DNA of 64,000 nucleotides, taken from the NCBI RefSeq assembly GCF_006715285.1, contig NZ_VFMX01000001.1:2728001-2792000 (forward strand), given 5' to 3'. Under the pieces are notes generated by a model. The model saw only the letters and a list, made by a program, of their open reading frames with translations. It was not told where the DNA came from and ran no database searches. The DNA is from Arthrobacter sp. SLBN-83. GTDB lineage: Bacteria > Actinomycetota > Actinomycetes > Actinomycetales > Micrococcaceae. Below, one piece after another: positions 8,208 to 18,031 of the stretch (the first letter of the stretch is position 1; each line of letters begins with the position of its first letter). A program made the position numbers and the translations under genes.

Positions 8208-9062
8208 ATGGCCCGTGTCGTTGGCTTCGACCAGCATCCTGCCCAAACCCTTCGCGCGGGGGAGGGGTTCTCCCTGGCCGCAGTGGATCCCAACTCGACC
8301 CCCGGCTACAGCGGAAACAAGGATGACGGCAAGCTGCTCCTCGCGGAGATGGACGACGAACTTTCCGAGTTGCAGGAAAAGCTCTTCGCCGAGTCCCGCT
8401 TCGGCGGTTCCAACCGTGTCCTGCTGATCCTGCAGGCCATGGACACCGCGGGCAAGGGCGGGATCGTCAGCCACGTCATGGCATCCATGAACCCGCAGGG
8501 AGTCCAGTTCAAGGCGTTCAAGGCACCCACCGACGAGGAAAAGTCCTACGACTTCCTGTGGCGGATCGAGAAGGAAGTGCCGGCCGCAGGCATGGTGGGT
8601 GTGTTTGACCGTTCCCACTACGAGGACGTCCTCATCCACAGGGTCCACGGCTGGGCCAGCCCGGATGAGATCAAGCGACGGTACGTTGCCATCAACGAAT
8701 TCGAGGCGAGGCTGACGGATTCCGGTACCAAGGTGGTCAAGGTGATGTTGCACATCAGCGGGGACGAGCAAAAGGAACGGCTGCTGGCACGGTTGGACAA
8801 CCCTGCCAAGCACTGGAAATACAGCCACGGCGACCTGGACGAGCGCGCCTTTTGGAACGACTACATGGACGCCTACCAGGCGGCGATCGACGAAACGAGC
8901 ACGCCCGACGCCCCATGGCACGTGGTCCCGGCCAACAAGAAATGGTATGCCCGGATCGCGGTCCAGCAGCTGCTGCTGGGCGCCCTGTCCGGGATGAACC
9001 TCAAATGGCCAAAGGCTGAATTCGACGTCGCCACGGAGCGCGAACTGGTGGCTCGTTCCTGA
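8208..9062 (+). CDS. ppk2: Polyphosphate kinase 2 family protein (class III-like nucleotide phosphotransferase)
   Basis: PPK2-type P-loop enzyme, 284 residues. Walker A is the family form QAMDTAGKGG, and the Walker B/lid motif is FDRSHYEDVLIHRVHG. The latter wording resembles class III PPK2 enzymes, which phosphorylate both AMP and ADP with polyphosphate; class assignment is inference. YSHGDLDERAFWNDYMDAY is the conserved C-terminal lid region. Start ATG 8208 is chosen because GAAAGG lies 7 nt upstream; an in-frame reading from 8160 lacks such a site. It follows alaA by 51 bp on the same strand and may be cotranscribed. Role: polyphosphate-driven NDP/NTP regeneration or polyphosphate turnover. 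Confidence 0.9.
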   Translation: MARVVGFDQHPAQTLRAGEGFSLAAVDPNSTPGYSGNKDDGKLLLAEMDDELSELQEKLFAESRFGGSNRVLLILQAMDTAGKGGIVSHVMASMNPQGVQFKAFKAPTDEEKSYDFLWRIEKEVPAAGMVGVFDRSHYEDVLIHRVHGWASPDEIKRRYVAINEFEARLTDSGTKVVKVMLHISGDEQKERLLARLDNPAKHWKYSHGDLDERAFWNDYMDAYQAAIDETSTPDAPWHVVPANKKWYARIAVQQLLLGALSGMNLKWPKAEFDVATERELVARS

Positions 9063-9181
9063 AGATCCGCTGCTGGGGATCCGCTGCCGGCATCCGTTTC
9101 GGCGGACTTATTGCTGCCGGTGACGGCGACCCGTTGACTGTATCGGCTGTGGTGACCGGCTGGCTACAGTATTTGCGCTGC

Positions 9182-9400
9182 CTACAGTGGTTGGTCCCGG
9201 GCTGCAGCCAGGCGCTTCCGTGCGCCTTCCAGCCACTCCTCGCAGCGCGCGGCCAGTGCCTCGCCTCGTTCCCACAAGGCGAGCGACTCTTCCAGGCTGG
9301 CGCCTCCGGCTTCCAGCCGGCCCACCACTGCGATGAGTTGCTCGCGGGCCTCCTCGTAGCTCAGGCCTGTGACGTCGAAATCTGGCTTCTGTTCGGTCAT
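9182..9400 (-). CDS. xseB: Exodeoxyribonuclease VII small subunit
   Basis: The 72-residue protein has the XseB pattern: [19 protein letters not shown], then [19 protein letters not shown], a helical hairpin that wraps the large subunit. Exonuclease VII degrades single-stranded DNA from both ends. The start overlaps the end of xseA by 4 bp (9397-9400), so the two subunits are translationally coupled. Length and motif order are normal. Confidence 0.95.
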   Translation of the reverse strand: MTEQKPDFDVTGLSYEEAREQLIAVVGRLEAGGASLEESLALWERGEALAARCEEWLEGARKRLAAARDQPL

Positions 9401-10749
9401 GCCTTCTCTTCCAATTCCTGGTGGTGGTCTGTGTTTCCCGGTTGGGATCCGCCGGTGGACTGCAGTGGTCCGGTGGACGTGGCGCCGAGGCGTCCCTCTG
9501 CCACGCGGATGGACAGGGCGGCACCGGCAGGCGCCTCGGCGGGGCGGCGGACAACTGCGTGCCCGGCTTCGGCGATCCGTGCGGCCTGGTCTCCTGCCAG
9601 TTCGACGACGGCGTACCCCCGGTCCAGCGTCTTCTGCGGGGACAGCGCGCGTACCTGGGCTTTGAGGTGTTCAAGCTGGTCTGCTGCGCGCACTACGGTG
9701 GAACTTACGGCAGCGGACGAACGGCGCAGGAGGCGTTCAATTTCCTCGGCCCGGACCGAGACCATGCCCTCCGGCGCCGCCATGACGGGCCGCGAGTGCA
9801 GGGCGGCCAACCGGTCCGATTCCCGGTCCACCAGCCGCTCCACGCAACGGCGCAGCTGTTCGCGCGCCTGGCGCACTCCGGCAAGCTCTTCAGAGACCTC
9901 CGGCACGATCCGCTTGGCGGCATCGGTGGGGGTGGAGGCGCGCAAATCCGCGACATAGTCCAACAGCGGACGGTCTGCCTCGTGGCCGATTGCGCTCACC
10001 ACGGGAGTCGCGGCCGCAGCCACCGCGCGGATCAGGTCTTCGCTGTTAAACGGCAAAAGGTCTTCCAGTGCTCCGCCGCCGCGGGCGATGACGATCACAT
10101 CCACCTCCGGCCGGGTATCCAGTTCGCGCAGGGCACGGACCACCTGGGCCACGGCGGTATTCCCCTGGACGGCCACCTCGCGGATCTCGAATTCAACCGC
10201 CGGCCACCGCAGGGCAGCGTTGCGAAGGATGTCCTTCTTCGCATCCGAGTCGCGGCCCGTGATGAGGCCGATCCGGTGCGGCAGCAGGGGCAGGGGCTTC
10301 TTCCTGGAGTCTGCGAACAGGCCTTCCGCTGCCAGCGCCTGGCGCAGCCGCTCAATCCTGGCCAGTAGGTCACCAAGTCCCACCGGCCGGATGTCCCGCA
10401 CCATCATGTTGAGCCTGCCCGTTTTCAGCCAGAACTCCGGCTTCAGCAGTGCCACCACCCGCGACCCGCGCTCCAGTGGAAGGTTTTGGCGTTCCAGCAC
10501 CTTGGTCCACACGGACGCCGGCAGTGAGACCTCGGCGTCCACGTCGCGAAGGGTCAGGTAGGCGTTGCTGCCGCGGCGGTTCAGCTCGATGACCTGGCCT
10601 TCCACCCACGCGGACGGCGTGCGGTCGATGTGGGCCTTCAGCTTCTGCGACAGCAACTGCAGGGGCCAGGGGTTGTCCGGGCTGGTTTCCGCAGCAGTAG
10701 CCGGCAGCGTAGTGGGCGCGGTACCCGGGAGGGACGCCTGCTCAGACAT
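9397..10749 (-). CDS. xseA: Exodeoxyribonuclease VII large subunit
   Basis: Catalytic subunit of exonuclease VII, 450 residues. An N-terminal OB-fold DNA-binding domain (residues about 28-125: [19 protein letters not shown]) is followed by the catalytic domain with [36 protein letters not shown] and [27 protein letters not shown], all diagnostic. A long helical region and the GYAVV-type C-terminal segment ([12 protein letters not shown]) follow. The N terminus has about 25 extra Ala/Pro/Thr-rich residues. It is divergent from the membrane protein at 10910, with a 160-bp gap that should hold both promoters. Confidence 0.95.
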   Translation of the reverse strand: MSEQASLPGTAPTTLPATAAETSPDNPWPLQLLSQKLKAHIDRTPSAWVEGQVIELNRRGSNAYLTLRDVDAEVSLPASVWTKVLERQNLPLERGSRVVALLKPEFWLKTGRLNMMVRDIRPVGLGDLLARIERLRQALAAEGLFADSRKKPLPLLPHRIGLITGRDSDAKKDILRNAALRWPAVEFEIREVAVQGNTAVAQVVRALRELDTRPEVDVIVIARGGGALEDLLPFNSEDLIRAVAAAATPVVSAIGHEADRPLLDYVADLRASTPTDAAKRIVPEVSEELAGVRQAREQLRRCVERLVDRESDRLAALHSRPVMAAPEGMVSVRAEEIERLLRRSSAAVSSTVVRAADQLEHLKAQVRALSPQKTLDRGYAVVELAGDQAARIAEAGHAVVRRPAEAPAGAALSIRVAEGRLGATSTGPLQSTGGSQPGNTDHHQELEEKA

Positions 10750-10909
10750 GCGGACGCCATTGGGAAGCTGGTGCTGCGGGCATGCGGTCCTTCATCTCTT
10801 GTGGGCTTCATTCAACCTTATCCATAAGGTGTAGCACCGGGGGCTGACAGTAACAGCCCAACTGTCCTGCCTAGGATGGGTTAAGGCCCCCAACCCCGAA
10901 GGACCTGTC

Positions 10910-11761
10910 GTGCGTACTTTTGTCTCTGCCATTGCCACCGTGCTGGGCATCCTCCTGGCCGCTGTCGCCGTTCCCGCTATCTGGGTGGACCGGAACATTG
11001 TCCAGGAAGACGGGTTTGTCAGCCTCGCCGCTCCGCTCGGCAGGGACTCGGACTTCCAGCGGAAACTGGCTGGGGCGGCCGTGGGAACGATTGACACCGG
11101 ATCGGTCCCGGGATTTCTTTCGGGACTGGTCGAACCGATGCTTGAGAAGGCGGCGGAGTCGCTGACCGGGCTGCCCGGCTACCCGGCGGCTTGGGAGGAG
11201 ACCCTCCGCCGAAGCCACCGTCTGAGTTTCGCCGACCCTTCGGCGGATCCCCAGGCCGGCGCTTCGCCGTCATCGCTGACTCTCGACGTGGCCCCCTTGG
11301 TAGCCCTCGGCTCGGAGGAGATCTCTCGGACCACGCGGCTTCCCCTGAACCCGCCGGAGCAAACCCTGATCAATGTCGGCCAGCCCGCGCAAAGGGAGTG
11401 GACGGAACGGCTCGCCACTTATGCGCCGATGGGCTACATCCTTGCCATCGGTTCGGCTGCAGCGTTCCTGCTGGCATTGGTCGCCGCACGGCGCCGCTGG
11501 ACCGTGCTGTTGGCAGCCGGCGTTGGAGGATTGGCGCTGGCCGCCCTGTGGGGGGCCGGGTTGCAGCTGGGCTCGGCCCGTGCCCAGGCAACCGACACCG
11601 GCAACGCAATGGCCAACATGTTCCGTGACGAGTTCCTGGCCGCCGCGGGCGCGGACTTCCAGGGGTGGATCACCACTGCAGCAATAACGGGTGGCGTCCT
11701 GGTGGCAGCGGGCATTGTGACGTTGTTCGCATCCCGGAAACGGGCGCGGACCAGCCGGTAA
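10910..11761 (+). CDS. Conserved hypothetical membrane protein, four predicted membrane segments
   Basis: I do not recognise a named family. The 283-residue protein has an N-terminal hydrophobic segment (residues about 4-24), an extracytoplasmic stretch to about 170, and then three further hydrophobic segments (about 173-192, 197-217 and 253-273), ending in a short Arg/Lys-rich tail. The start is GTG 10910, with GAAGGA 7 nt upstream. A TAGGAT -10-like hexamer sits at 10872-10877. Only 9 bp separate it from ispH, but ispH appears to have its own promoter inside the end of this gene, so the two are at most partly coupled. Confidence 0.7.
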   Translation: MRTFVSAIATVLGILLAAVAVPAIWVDRNIVQEDGFVSLAAPLGRDSDFQRKLAGAAVGTIDTGSVPGFLSGLVEPMLEKAAESLTGLPGYPAAWEETLRRSHRLSFADPSADPQAGASPSSLTLDVAPLVALGSEEISRTTRLPLNPPEQTLINVGQPAQREWTERLATYAPMGYILAIGSAAAFLLALVAARRRWTVLLAAGVGGLALAALWGAGLQLGSARAQATDTGNAMANMFRDEFLAAAGADFQGWITTAAITGGVLVAAGIVTLFASRKRARTSR

Positions 11762-11770
11762 CATGGAGGG

Positions 11771-12850
11771 ATGACCACCACGGCCGTTCCCCTTTCGATG
11801 CCAACCATTCCACGCAGGCGCCGTTCGCCTGAGGAAGTAGCAGCCGCGGCTCCCGTCAACGGTCCCAAGAAGGTGCTGCTGGCTGCCCCCCGCGGCTACT
11901 GCGCCGGCGTTGACCGGGCCGTCATTGCGGTCGAAAAGGCGTTGGAGCACTACGGCCCACCCGTGTATGTCCGCAAGCAGATCGTGCATAACGTCCACGT
12001 GGTCAGCTCCCTGGAGGAAAAGGGCGCCATCTTCGTGGACGAGACCGACGAAGTCCCGGAAGGCGCCTTGGTCATCTTCTCCGCCCACGGCGTCTCTCCG
12101 GCAGTAGTCCAGTCCGCGGAAGACCGCGGACTGCGCACCATCGACGCCACCTGCCCGCTGGTCACCAAGGTGCACAGGGAGGCCGTTCGCTTCGCCAAGG
12201 ACGATTTCGACATCCTCCTGATCGGCCACGACGGCCACGAGGAAGTGGAAGGCACCTCCGGTGAAGCGCCGGAGCACATCCAGATCATCAACGGCCCCCA
12301 CGAAGTGGACAAGGTGACCGTCCGCGACCCCGAGAAGGTCATCTGGCTCTCCCAGACCACGTTGAGTGTTGACGAGACCATGGAGACCGTCCGGCTGCTC
12401 AAGGAACGGTTCCCCACCCTCCAGGATCCGCCCAGCGATGACATCTGCTACGCCACCACCAACCGGCAGGTGGCCATCAAGAAGATCGCGCCCAAGGCGG
12501 ACCTGGTGATCGTGGTGGGCTCGGCCAACTCATCCAACTCCGTCCGACTGGTGGAGGTGGCGCTCGAGTACGGTGCCAAGGCCTCCTACCGCGTCGACTT
12601 CGCCAATGAGGTTGACGAAGCATGGTTTGAAGGCGTCGCCAGCGTGGGCGTCACGTCGGGGGCCTCCGTGCCGGAGGTGCTGGTACAGGACGTTCTGCGG
12701 CTCCTTGCCGACTACGGCTATGGCACCGTGGAGGAAGTGGTTACGGCCGAAGAAGACCTGCTGTTCTCGCTGCCCAAGGAACTCCGCGCAACCCTGAAGC
12801 AGTCCGGTGACGTCAGCCGCGCCCTGGGCGGCCGCCGGTCCCGCAACTGA
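11771..12850 (+). CDS. ispH: 4-hydroxy-3-methylbut-2-enyl diphosphate reductase
   Basis: Last enzyme of the MEP isoprenoid pathway, producing IPP and DMAPP. All three Fe-S cysteines are present: [12 protein letters not shown] (Cys44), [12 protein letters not shown] and [11 protein letters not shown]. The substrate-binding EGTSGEAP and [14 protein letters not shown] segments are intact. It has an N-terminal extension of about 30 residues rich in Pro, Arg and Ala. Length 359 is slightly above the 310-340 norm. The start is ATG 11771. TAACAT (11759-11764) ends 6 nt before it, indicating a leaderless transcript; the GGAGGG just before the ATG is too close to act as a Shine-Dalgarno site. Confidence 0.96.
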   Translation: MTTTAVPLSMPTIPRRRRSPEEVAAAAPVNGPKKVLLAAPRGYCAGVDRAVIAVEKALEHYGPPVYVRKQIVHNVHVVSSLEEKGAIFVDETDEVPEGALVIFSAHGVSPAVVQSAEDRGLRTIDATCPLVTKVHREAVRFAKDDFDILLIGHDGHEEVEGTSGEAPEHIQIINGPHEVDKVTVRDPEKVIWLSQTTLSVDETMETVRLLKERFPTLQDPPSDDICYATTNRQVAIKKIAPKADLVIVVGSANSSNSVRLVEVALEYGAKASYRVDFANEVDEAWFEGVASVGVTSGASVPEVLVQDVLRLLADYGYGTVEEVVTAEEDLLFSLPKELRATLKQSGDVSRALGGRRSRN

Positions 12851-12895
12851 AAACAACCACGGCGCACAGCCAGCGCACTTAGGCAGCAATTGAGC

Positions 12896-12932
12896 GGTGG
12901 GGCCGGGCAGTCAGGGACTGCCCGGCCCCACC
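12896..12932. terminator. Perfect 17-bp bidirectional terminator between ispH and rmuC
   Basis: The arms 12896-12912 and 12916-12932 are exact reverse complements around a 3-nt loop (AGG). The hairpin lies between two convergent genes and could stop transcription from both sides. There is no strong U tract on either side. Confidence 0.7.
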
Positions 12933-12948
12933 TGTCTTCGGCGGCACT

Positions 12949-14175
12949 TCAGGCCGCTTCGTCATCACCCTGAAGTTCGGGTGCCACCAGCGCGCGCGGG
13001 GTTACCTCCACCACCGGAGGCGTGGCGAGGCCCGACTCTTCCAGGCTGTTAAGTTTCCGGGCGGTGGGAAGGATCCGGGCTTCCAGGGTCCCGACCATGG
13101 CGTTGTAGCGGTCCACAGAAGTCTTCAGTGATGATCCCAGCTTGCTGACGTTCTCACCCAGCGTGCCCATCCGGTCGTACAACTGCCGCGCGAGCTCAAA
13201 CAGTTCGCGCGCACTGTCCGTCAGGACGTCCTGGCGCCAGGTGAATGCCACGGATTTCAGCACGGCCAGCAGGGTGCTTGGGGATGCGAGGACAACATTG
13301 CGGGACAGGGCATGGTCCAGGAGCCCGGCGTCAGCTGTCAGGGCGGCCGCCAGGATGGATTCGGCCGGGATGAAGCACACCACCAGTTCCGGCGAGTTCC
13401 CCGGGATGTCCCAATACTTCTTGGTGCCCAGCGCATCGACGTGTGCCCTCAGGGCCTTGGCGTGCGCGGTGAGGAGGGCCTGCCGGTTCCTGCCATCGTT
13501 CGCCGTGGATCCCAGCGGCCGGCCCGGGCCCGGATCCACGGCGCCCAGTTCCTGTGCCTCGAGGTAGGACGAGAGCGGAACCTTGGCATCCACCACCAGC
13601 TGCTTTTCGCCCGGCAACTGCACCACCAGGTCCGGGCGGACAGCTGACTCATGGCCGGCACTGTGGACCTGTTCCACGAAGTCCACGTGGCGGAGCATGC
13701 CGGCAGCCTCCACCACCCGGCGAAGCTGCACCTCGCCCCATTGGCCCCTGGCGCTGTTTGAGCGCAAGGCCGACTCAAGGGCATGCGTGGAGCGGATGAG
13801 CTGTTCATCCGAGAGCCTGGCCTCCTGCAGCTGCTGGGCCAACTGGCCGTACTGCTCAACCCGGTCCCGCTCCAGCAATGCGACCTGCTGCTGGACTGCG
13901 GAGAGCTTCTCGGCCACCGGGGCCAGCGCGCGCAGGACACTGCCGTCCTGGGTCCTTGCCTCACCCAGCTCACGGTTCTGTGCCGCCAAAAGCCGCCGCT
14001 CGGCGTCGGCCGCTGCCAGCTGGGCCGTGACCTCCGAAAGGCGGGACGACACCTGGTCAAAGTCCGCCTCCAGCCCATGCGAGTTCCGGCGCAGGGAAAA
14101 GTAGGTGGCAGCGGCGCCGGCAAGGGCGCCCAACAGCAGCATGAAGAGGGCCAGAATCAAGGCAAAAGCATCCAT
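12949..14175 (-). CDS. rmuC: DNA recombination protein RmuC homologue
   Basis: The protein has 408 residues: an N-terminal membrane segment (ALILALFMLLLGALAGAAATYF), a long coiled coil (about residues 30-150) and the RmuC nuclease-like domain, with KVPLSSYLEAQELG, the WDIPGNSPELVVCFIPAE segment and AFTWRQDVLTDSARELFELARQLYDR split over the C-terminal half. RmuC limits inversions at short inverted repeats in E. coli. The start ATG 14175 is preferred because the hydrophobic helix then begins at residue 3; a GTG-like extension to 14220 adds 15 unusual residues. It converges on ispH. Confidence 0.92.
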   Translation of the reverse strand: MDAFALILALFMLLLGALAGAAATYFSLRRNSHGLEADFDQVSSRLSEVTAQLAAADAERRLLAAQNRELGEARTQDGSVLRALAPVAEKLSAVQQQVALLERDRVEQYGQLAQQLQEARLSDEQLIRSTHALESALRSNSARGQWGEVQLRRVVEAAGMLRHVDFVEQVHSAGHESAVRPDLVVQLPGEKQLVVDAKVPLSSYLEAQELGAVDPGPGRPLGSTANDGRNRQALLTAHAKALRAHVDALGTKKYWDIPGNSPELVVCFIPAESILAAALTADAGLLDHALSRNVVLASPSTLLAVLKSVAFTWRQDVLTDSARELFELARQLYDRMGTLGENVSKLGSSLKTSVDRYNAMVGTLEARILPTARKLNSLEESGLATPPVVEVTPRALVAPELQGDDEAA

Positions 14176-14265
14176 GGCTTCACTGTTGCACGGGGCTCTG
14201 ACATTCACCGGCAGTGACATTCCCCGGTACTGTCCCCGGCGGCCCGGCGGGTAGAATCAATGCTC

Positions 14266-15351
14266 GTGGCTCTTACTATTGGCATCGTCGGACTGCCCAA
14301 CGTCGGCAAATCAACCCTCTTCAACGCGCTTACCCGCAACCAGGTCCTGGCCGCGAACTACCCGTTCGCCACCATTGAACCCAATGTGGGCGTGGTGAAC
14401 CTCCCGGACCCCAGGCTGCAGAAGCTCGCCGGAATCTTCGGCTCGCAGCGCATCCTGCCCGCCGCCGTGTCCTTCGTTGACATCGCCGGCATCGTCAAGG
14501 GCGCATCCGAGGGGGAGGGGCTGGGCAACCAGTTCCTGGCCAATATCCGCGAGGCTGAGGCCATTGCCGAGGTTGTCCGGGTCTTCGACGACCCCGACGT
14601 GGTGCACGTTGACGGCAAGGTTGACCCGCGCTCGGACATGGAAACCATCAACACCGAGCTGATCCTCGCGGACCTGCAGACCATCGAAAAAGCCATCCCG
14701 CGGATCGAAAAAGAAGTCAAGATCAAGAAGCGGGAAGCTGCCGAACTCGCCGCCATCAAGGCCGCGCAAGCAGTGCTGGAGCGCGGCGACACCATCTACT
14801 CGTCCATCAAGAGCGACAAGCTCGAGATGGAGCACCTCAAGGAACTGGGCCTGCTGACGGCCAAGCCCTTCATCTACGTCTTCAATGCGGACGAAGGCAT
14901 CCTGGGCAGCCCGGAAAAGCAGGAAGAGCTGCGGGCCATGGTCGCTCCGGCAGACTGCATCTTCCTTGACGCCAAACTCGAAGCGGACCTCGTCGAACTG
15001 GACGAGGAAGAGGCGCGCGAGATGCTCGAGATGAACGGCCAGGACGAATCCGGCCTGGACCAGCTGGCGCGCGTCGGCTTCCACACCCTCGGGCTTCAGA
15101 CCTACCTCACGGCCGGCCCCAAGGAAGCACGGGCCTGGACCATCCGGCAGGGGGACACGGCACCGCAGGCGGCGGGCGTCATCCACTCCGACTTCCAGCG
15201 CGGCTTCATCAAGGCCGAAGTCGTCTCCTTCGAGGACCTGGTCGATGCCGGTTCCATGGCCGAGGCAAAATCCCGCGGCAAGGTCCGGATCGAAGGCAAG
15301 GAATACGTCATGGCCGACGGCGATGTGGTGGAGTTCCGCTTCAACGTCTGA
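14266..15351 (+). CDS. ychF: Redox-regulated ATPase/GTPase YchF (Obg-like)
   Basis: Translation-associated P-loop NTPase. G1 is GLPNVGKST (residues 9-17), G3 is [10 protein letters not shown], and the nucleotide-specificity motif is NADE in place of NKxD, the YchF signature that favours ATP. A helical coiled domain and a C-terminal TGS domain ([20 protein letters not shown]) follow. The start is taken as GTG 14266: the protein then begins VALTIGIVG, as in homologues, and the -10 TAGAAT (14252-14257) ends 8 nt upstream. ATG 14260 lies only 2 nt from that hexamer and could not be leaderless. Length is 361 residues. Confidence 0.95.
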   Translation: MALTIGIVGLPNVGKSTLFNALTRNQVLAANYPFATIEPNVGVVNLPDPRLQKLAGIFGSQRILPAAVSFVDIAGIVKGASEGEGLGNQFLANIREAEAIAEVVRVFDDPDVVHVDGKVDPRSDMETINTELILADLQTIEKAIPRIEKEVKIKKREAAELAAIKAAQAVLERGDTIYSSIKSDKLEMEHLKELGLLTAKPFIYVFNADEGILGSPEKQEELRAMVAPADCIFLDAKLEADLVELDEEEAREMLEMNGQDESGLDQLARVGFHTLGLQTYLTAGPKEARAWTIRQGDTAPQAAGVIHSDFQRGFIKAEVVSFEDLVDAGSMAEAKSRGKVRIEGKEYVMADGDVVEFRFNV

Positions 15352-15384
15352 TTCGGCCTGTAGCGGGCATAGCACCGTGACGTG

Positions 15385-15402
15385 GCCGCTTCTTTGAGCG
15401 GC
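15385..15402. terminator. Small hairpin between ychF and the DUF3788-like gene
   Basis: GCCGCT (15385-15390) pairs with AGCGGC (15397-15402) around TCTTTG. It is short but is placed between convergent genes, so a weak terminator role is plausible. Confidence 0.35.
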
Positions 15403-15409
15403 TGCCCCC

Positions 15410-15835
15410 CTACCGTGCCCGCAGCCTGTAACGGACCACCTCGAGGGCTGCCCCGACGTCCTCCCGCGAACGGATCCCGACGACGACCGGCAACATCGCT
15501 CCGGACATTTCCGTTCCGGTGACCTGGGTTCGGAGGTTGTCAGGGAGGGGCAGCGCGGCGAGGTCATCGCGGTGTCGGGCGGAGAAGTAGCACGTGACCG
15601 TGGCATAGCCGTCCCAGACCGCCAACCACGCCATATTCTTGCTGCCCCGGCGGGCCCTGCACAGCCATCCGCCGTCGCGGTAGTGGTGCCATGACAATTC
15701 CAGGCCAAAGTCCGGCCCCGACAACAGCTCCTTGAGGTCTTGCCAAGCGGCGAAAGAAGCATCCAGGTGCTGGCGGATCTGTTCGTCGTCGGGCACGCGG
15801 CCGGGATCGGTCAGGACTGCGACACGGCCAGGCAC
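15410..15835 (-). CDS. Hypothetical protein resembling DUF3788
   Basis: Small soluble protein of 141 residues. The centre (LELSWHHYRDGGWLCRARRG, then MAWLAVWDGYATVTCYFS) follows the DUF3788 pattern of an aromatic-rich beta sheet; family assignment is tentative and function is unknown. The start is placed at GTG 15835, where the reverse strand carries TACGAT (15842-15847) followed by 6 nt, a leaderless arrangement. An in-frame extension to 15880 has no such support. Its leaderless promoter lies about 150 bp from the start of the lipoprotein gene at 15988, which is divergent. Confidence 0.68.
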   Translation of the reverse strand: MPGRVAVLTDPGRVPDDEQIRQHLDASFAAWQDLKELLSGPDFGLELSWHHYRDGGWLCRARRGSKNMAWLAVWDGYATVTCYFSARHRDDLAALPLPDNLRTQVTGTEMSGAMLPVVVGIRSREDVGAALEVVRYRLRAR

Positions 15836-15987
15836 GGGTTCATCGTAGCCACCCGGTCCACGGGAACCACAGGGGCCCAACGGCCCGCATCAACGACTGG
15901 TCCGCCGGACAGCTTATCCTGAAGAGGTAGGGCCCGATTCCCGGCGACCCGAGTCTTCCCGGAGAGGGAAAAACACAAGGAGGCGGC

Positions 15988-17760
15988 ATGCCGGTACGGC
16001 GTCTTATGCAGTTGCTCGTCGCCGCATTGTCGGCCGCCCTGGTTCTCTCCGGTTGCTCGGGCGGCAGCGCCCCGTCGGTTGTGGTGGGGGAGGCAAAGCG
16101 CGGTGGCAGCGTTACGGTGGCGGAGGTCAACGCCTTCTCCTCGTTCAACCCATACAGCGCCAACGGCAACACTGACATCAACTCGAAGATCGGTGCCATC
16201 ACCCACTCGGGCTTCTTCTATCTCGATGACACCTCCAAGGTTGTCCGCAACGACAAGTTCGGACACTTCGAGAAGGTTTCCGACCAGCCGCTCAAGGTGA
16301 AGTACACCGTCAACGAGGGCGTCAAGTGGTCCGACGGCGCCCCCATCGGCGCGGCCGACCTCCTGTTGAGCTGGGCCGCAGGGTCCGGTTATTACGACGA
16401 CGTCGACCCCGCCGCCGGCAAAGGGACCAAGTACTTCTCGGTTGCCTCCGACACCACGGGGCTCGCCGGCACCCTGTTTCCCGAGATCGGATCCGACGGG
16501 CGTTCCATCACCATCGAGTACGCCGCACCCTACGCGGACTGGGAAGTGGCGTTCGACGTCGGACTCCCGGCCCACGTCGTTGCCGCCAAGAGCGGACTCA
16601 ACGATGAGGAAGACCTGGTGACGCTGCTCAAGGACACGCCACGGGGCAACCCGGAAAAGCCTGCGTCGAACCCTGCACTCAAGAAAGTCAGCGATTTCTG
16701 GAACACCGGGTTCAACACAAAATCCGTGCCCGACGACCCTGCACTCTACCTGTCCAGCGGCCCCTACATCGTCCGGGACATCGTCCCGGAAGTCTCGATG
16801 AAACTTGTGCGCAACAGGGACTACACATGGGGCGCCGAACCCTGGCTGGACGAGGTCAATGTCAGGTTCACAGGGGCGGTGCCGGCAGCGGTGGATGCCC
16901 TCCGCAACGGCCAGGCCGACATCATCTCACCCCAGCCCTCAGCCGCCACGGACAGCCTGCTGACCGGCCTGTCGAGCCAGGGCATCACCGTGGAACGGTA
17001 CAAACAGTCCGGCTACGACCACCTGGACCTCAACTTCTCCGGGCCTTTTGCCGACAAAGATGTCAGGGAAGCCTTCCTCAAAACAGTGCCGCGGCAGGCG
17101 ATCATGGACGCCGTGGTGGGAACCCAGGTCCCGGACAACAAGCCGTTGGATTCACAGGTGTTCCTGCCGGGACAGCCAAAGTACGACGACACCGTGAAGA
17201 AGAACGGTTCCTCCGATTACGCCAAGGTGGACATTGAAGGGGCAAAGAAGCTCCTGAAGGGCGCCACCCCCAGCGTCCGCATTCTTTATAACCGCGACAA
17301 TCCGAACCGGGCCAAGTCGTTCGCCCTGATCCGCGACTCGGCTGCACTGGCCGGGTTCCGCGTAGTTGACGGCGGGCAGGGAAGTGCCGACTGGGCCGCC
17401 GCGCTCAGCCGCGGCGGTTATGACGCAGCCTTGTCCGGGTGGATCGGCACGGAGGCCGGCGTCAGCCGGGTGCCGCAGATCTTCCGCACCGGTGCGGGCA
17501 GCAACTTCACGGGATATTCCGACGCCGACGCGGACAAGGTCATGGAGCAGCTGGCCGTGACCACGGACCTGGGCAAACAGGACGAACTCCTGGCCGAAAT
17601 CGACAAGCACATCTGGGAGGACGCGTACGGCCTCCCGCTCTATCAAACGCTGGGAACAACGGCCTTCAACTCACGGGTAGCGGGCATTAAGACCAGTCCC
17701 GGCCCCCTGGGCGTCTGGTGGAACGTTTGGGAGTGGCGGCTGTCCAACCCGGCCGCGTGA
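15988..17760 (+). CDS. ABC transporter family 5 substrate-binding lipoprotein (peptide/oligopeptide type), no transporter of its own
   Basis: Extracytoplasmic solute-binding protein of 590 residues. The signal peptide ends at LSGC, with the lipidated Cys at residue 23. The SBP_bac_5 fold is recognisable from FNPYSANGNTDINSKIGAI, the VNEGVKWSDGAPIGAADLL motif and the C-terminal GLPLYQTLGTTAF segment. AAGGAGGCGG lies 8 nt before the ATG. It is followed by a 271-bp gap and then a second, distinct family-5 binding protein whose operon carries the only permeases and ATPase here, so this protein may deliver a different ligand to the shared transporter (inference). Confidence 0.88.
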   Translation: MPVRRLMQLLVAALSAALVLSGCSGGSAPSVVVGEAKRGGSVTVAEVNAFSSFNPYSANGNTDINSKIGAITHSGFFYLDDTSKVVRNDKFGHFEKVSDQPLKVKYTVNEGVKWSDGAPIGAADLLLSWAAGSGYYDDVDPAAGKGTKYFSVASDTTGLAGTLFPEIGSDGRSITIEYAAPYADWEVAFDVGLPAHVVAAKSGLNDEEDLVTLLKDTPRGNPEKPASNPALKKVSDFWNTGFNTKSVPDDPALYLSSGPYIVRDIVPEVSMKLVRNRDYTWGAEPWLDEVNVRFTGAVPAAVDALRNGQADIISPQPSAATDSLLTGLSSQGITVERYKQSGYDHLDLNFSGPFADKDVREAFLKTVPRQAIMDAVVGTQVPDNKPLDSQVFLPGQPKYDDTVKKNGSSDYAKVDIEGAKKLLKGATPSVRILYNRDNPNRAKSFALIRDSAALAGFRVVDGGQGSADWAAALSRGGYDAALSGWIGTEAGVSRVPQIFRTGAGSNFTGYSDADADKVMEQLAVTTDLGKQDELLAEIDKHIWEDAYGLPLYQTLGTTAFNSRVAGIKTSPGPLGVWWNVWEWRLSNPAA

Positions 17761-18031
17761 CCTAGGGCCTTTCGCCCCTTGCGCCGGCTGCCACTGCCCG
17801 ATTCGCCGTACGGCTTACCGGCGAGTAGCATGTGACGTGCCTAACTTCCCGCCCATCCCCGGGGCATTGCACTGCGCCGGTCACGGTTTGGCAACGGAGT
17901 ACCAATATCTGGACTACGTGCAGTTAGGCTAACTCGTATTGTGTAGGTTTCGTCACAGCGGCCAGCTGCGTCCGACCTACGGGGAAGCACAAGATTCCCC
18001 TATATCTCTCCCACAACTCATAGGAGGCGGA

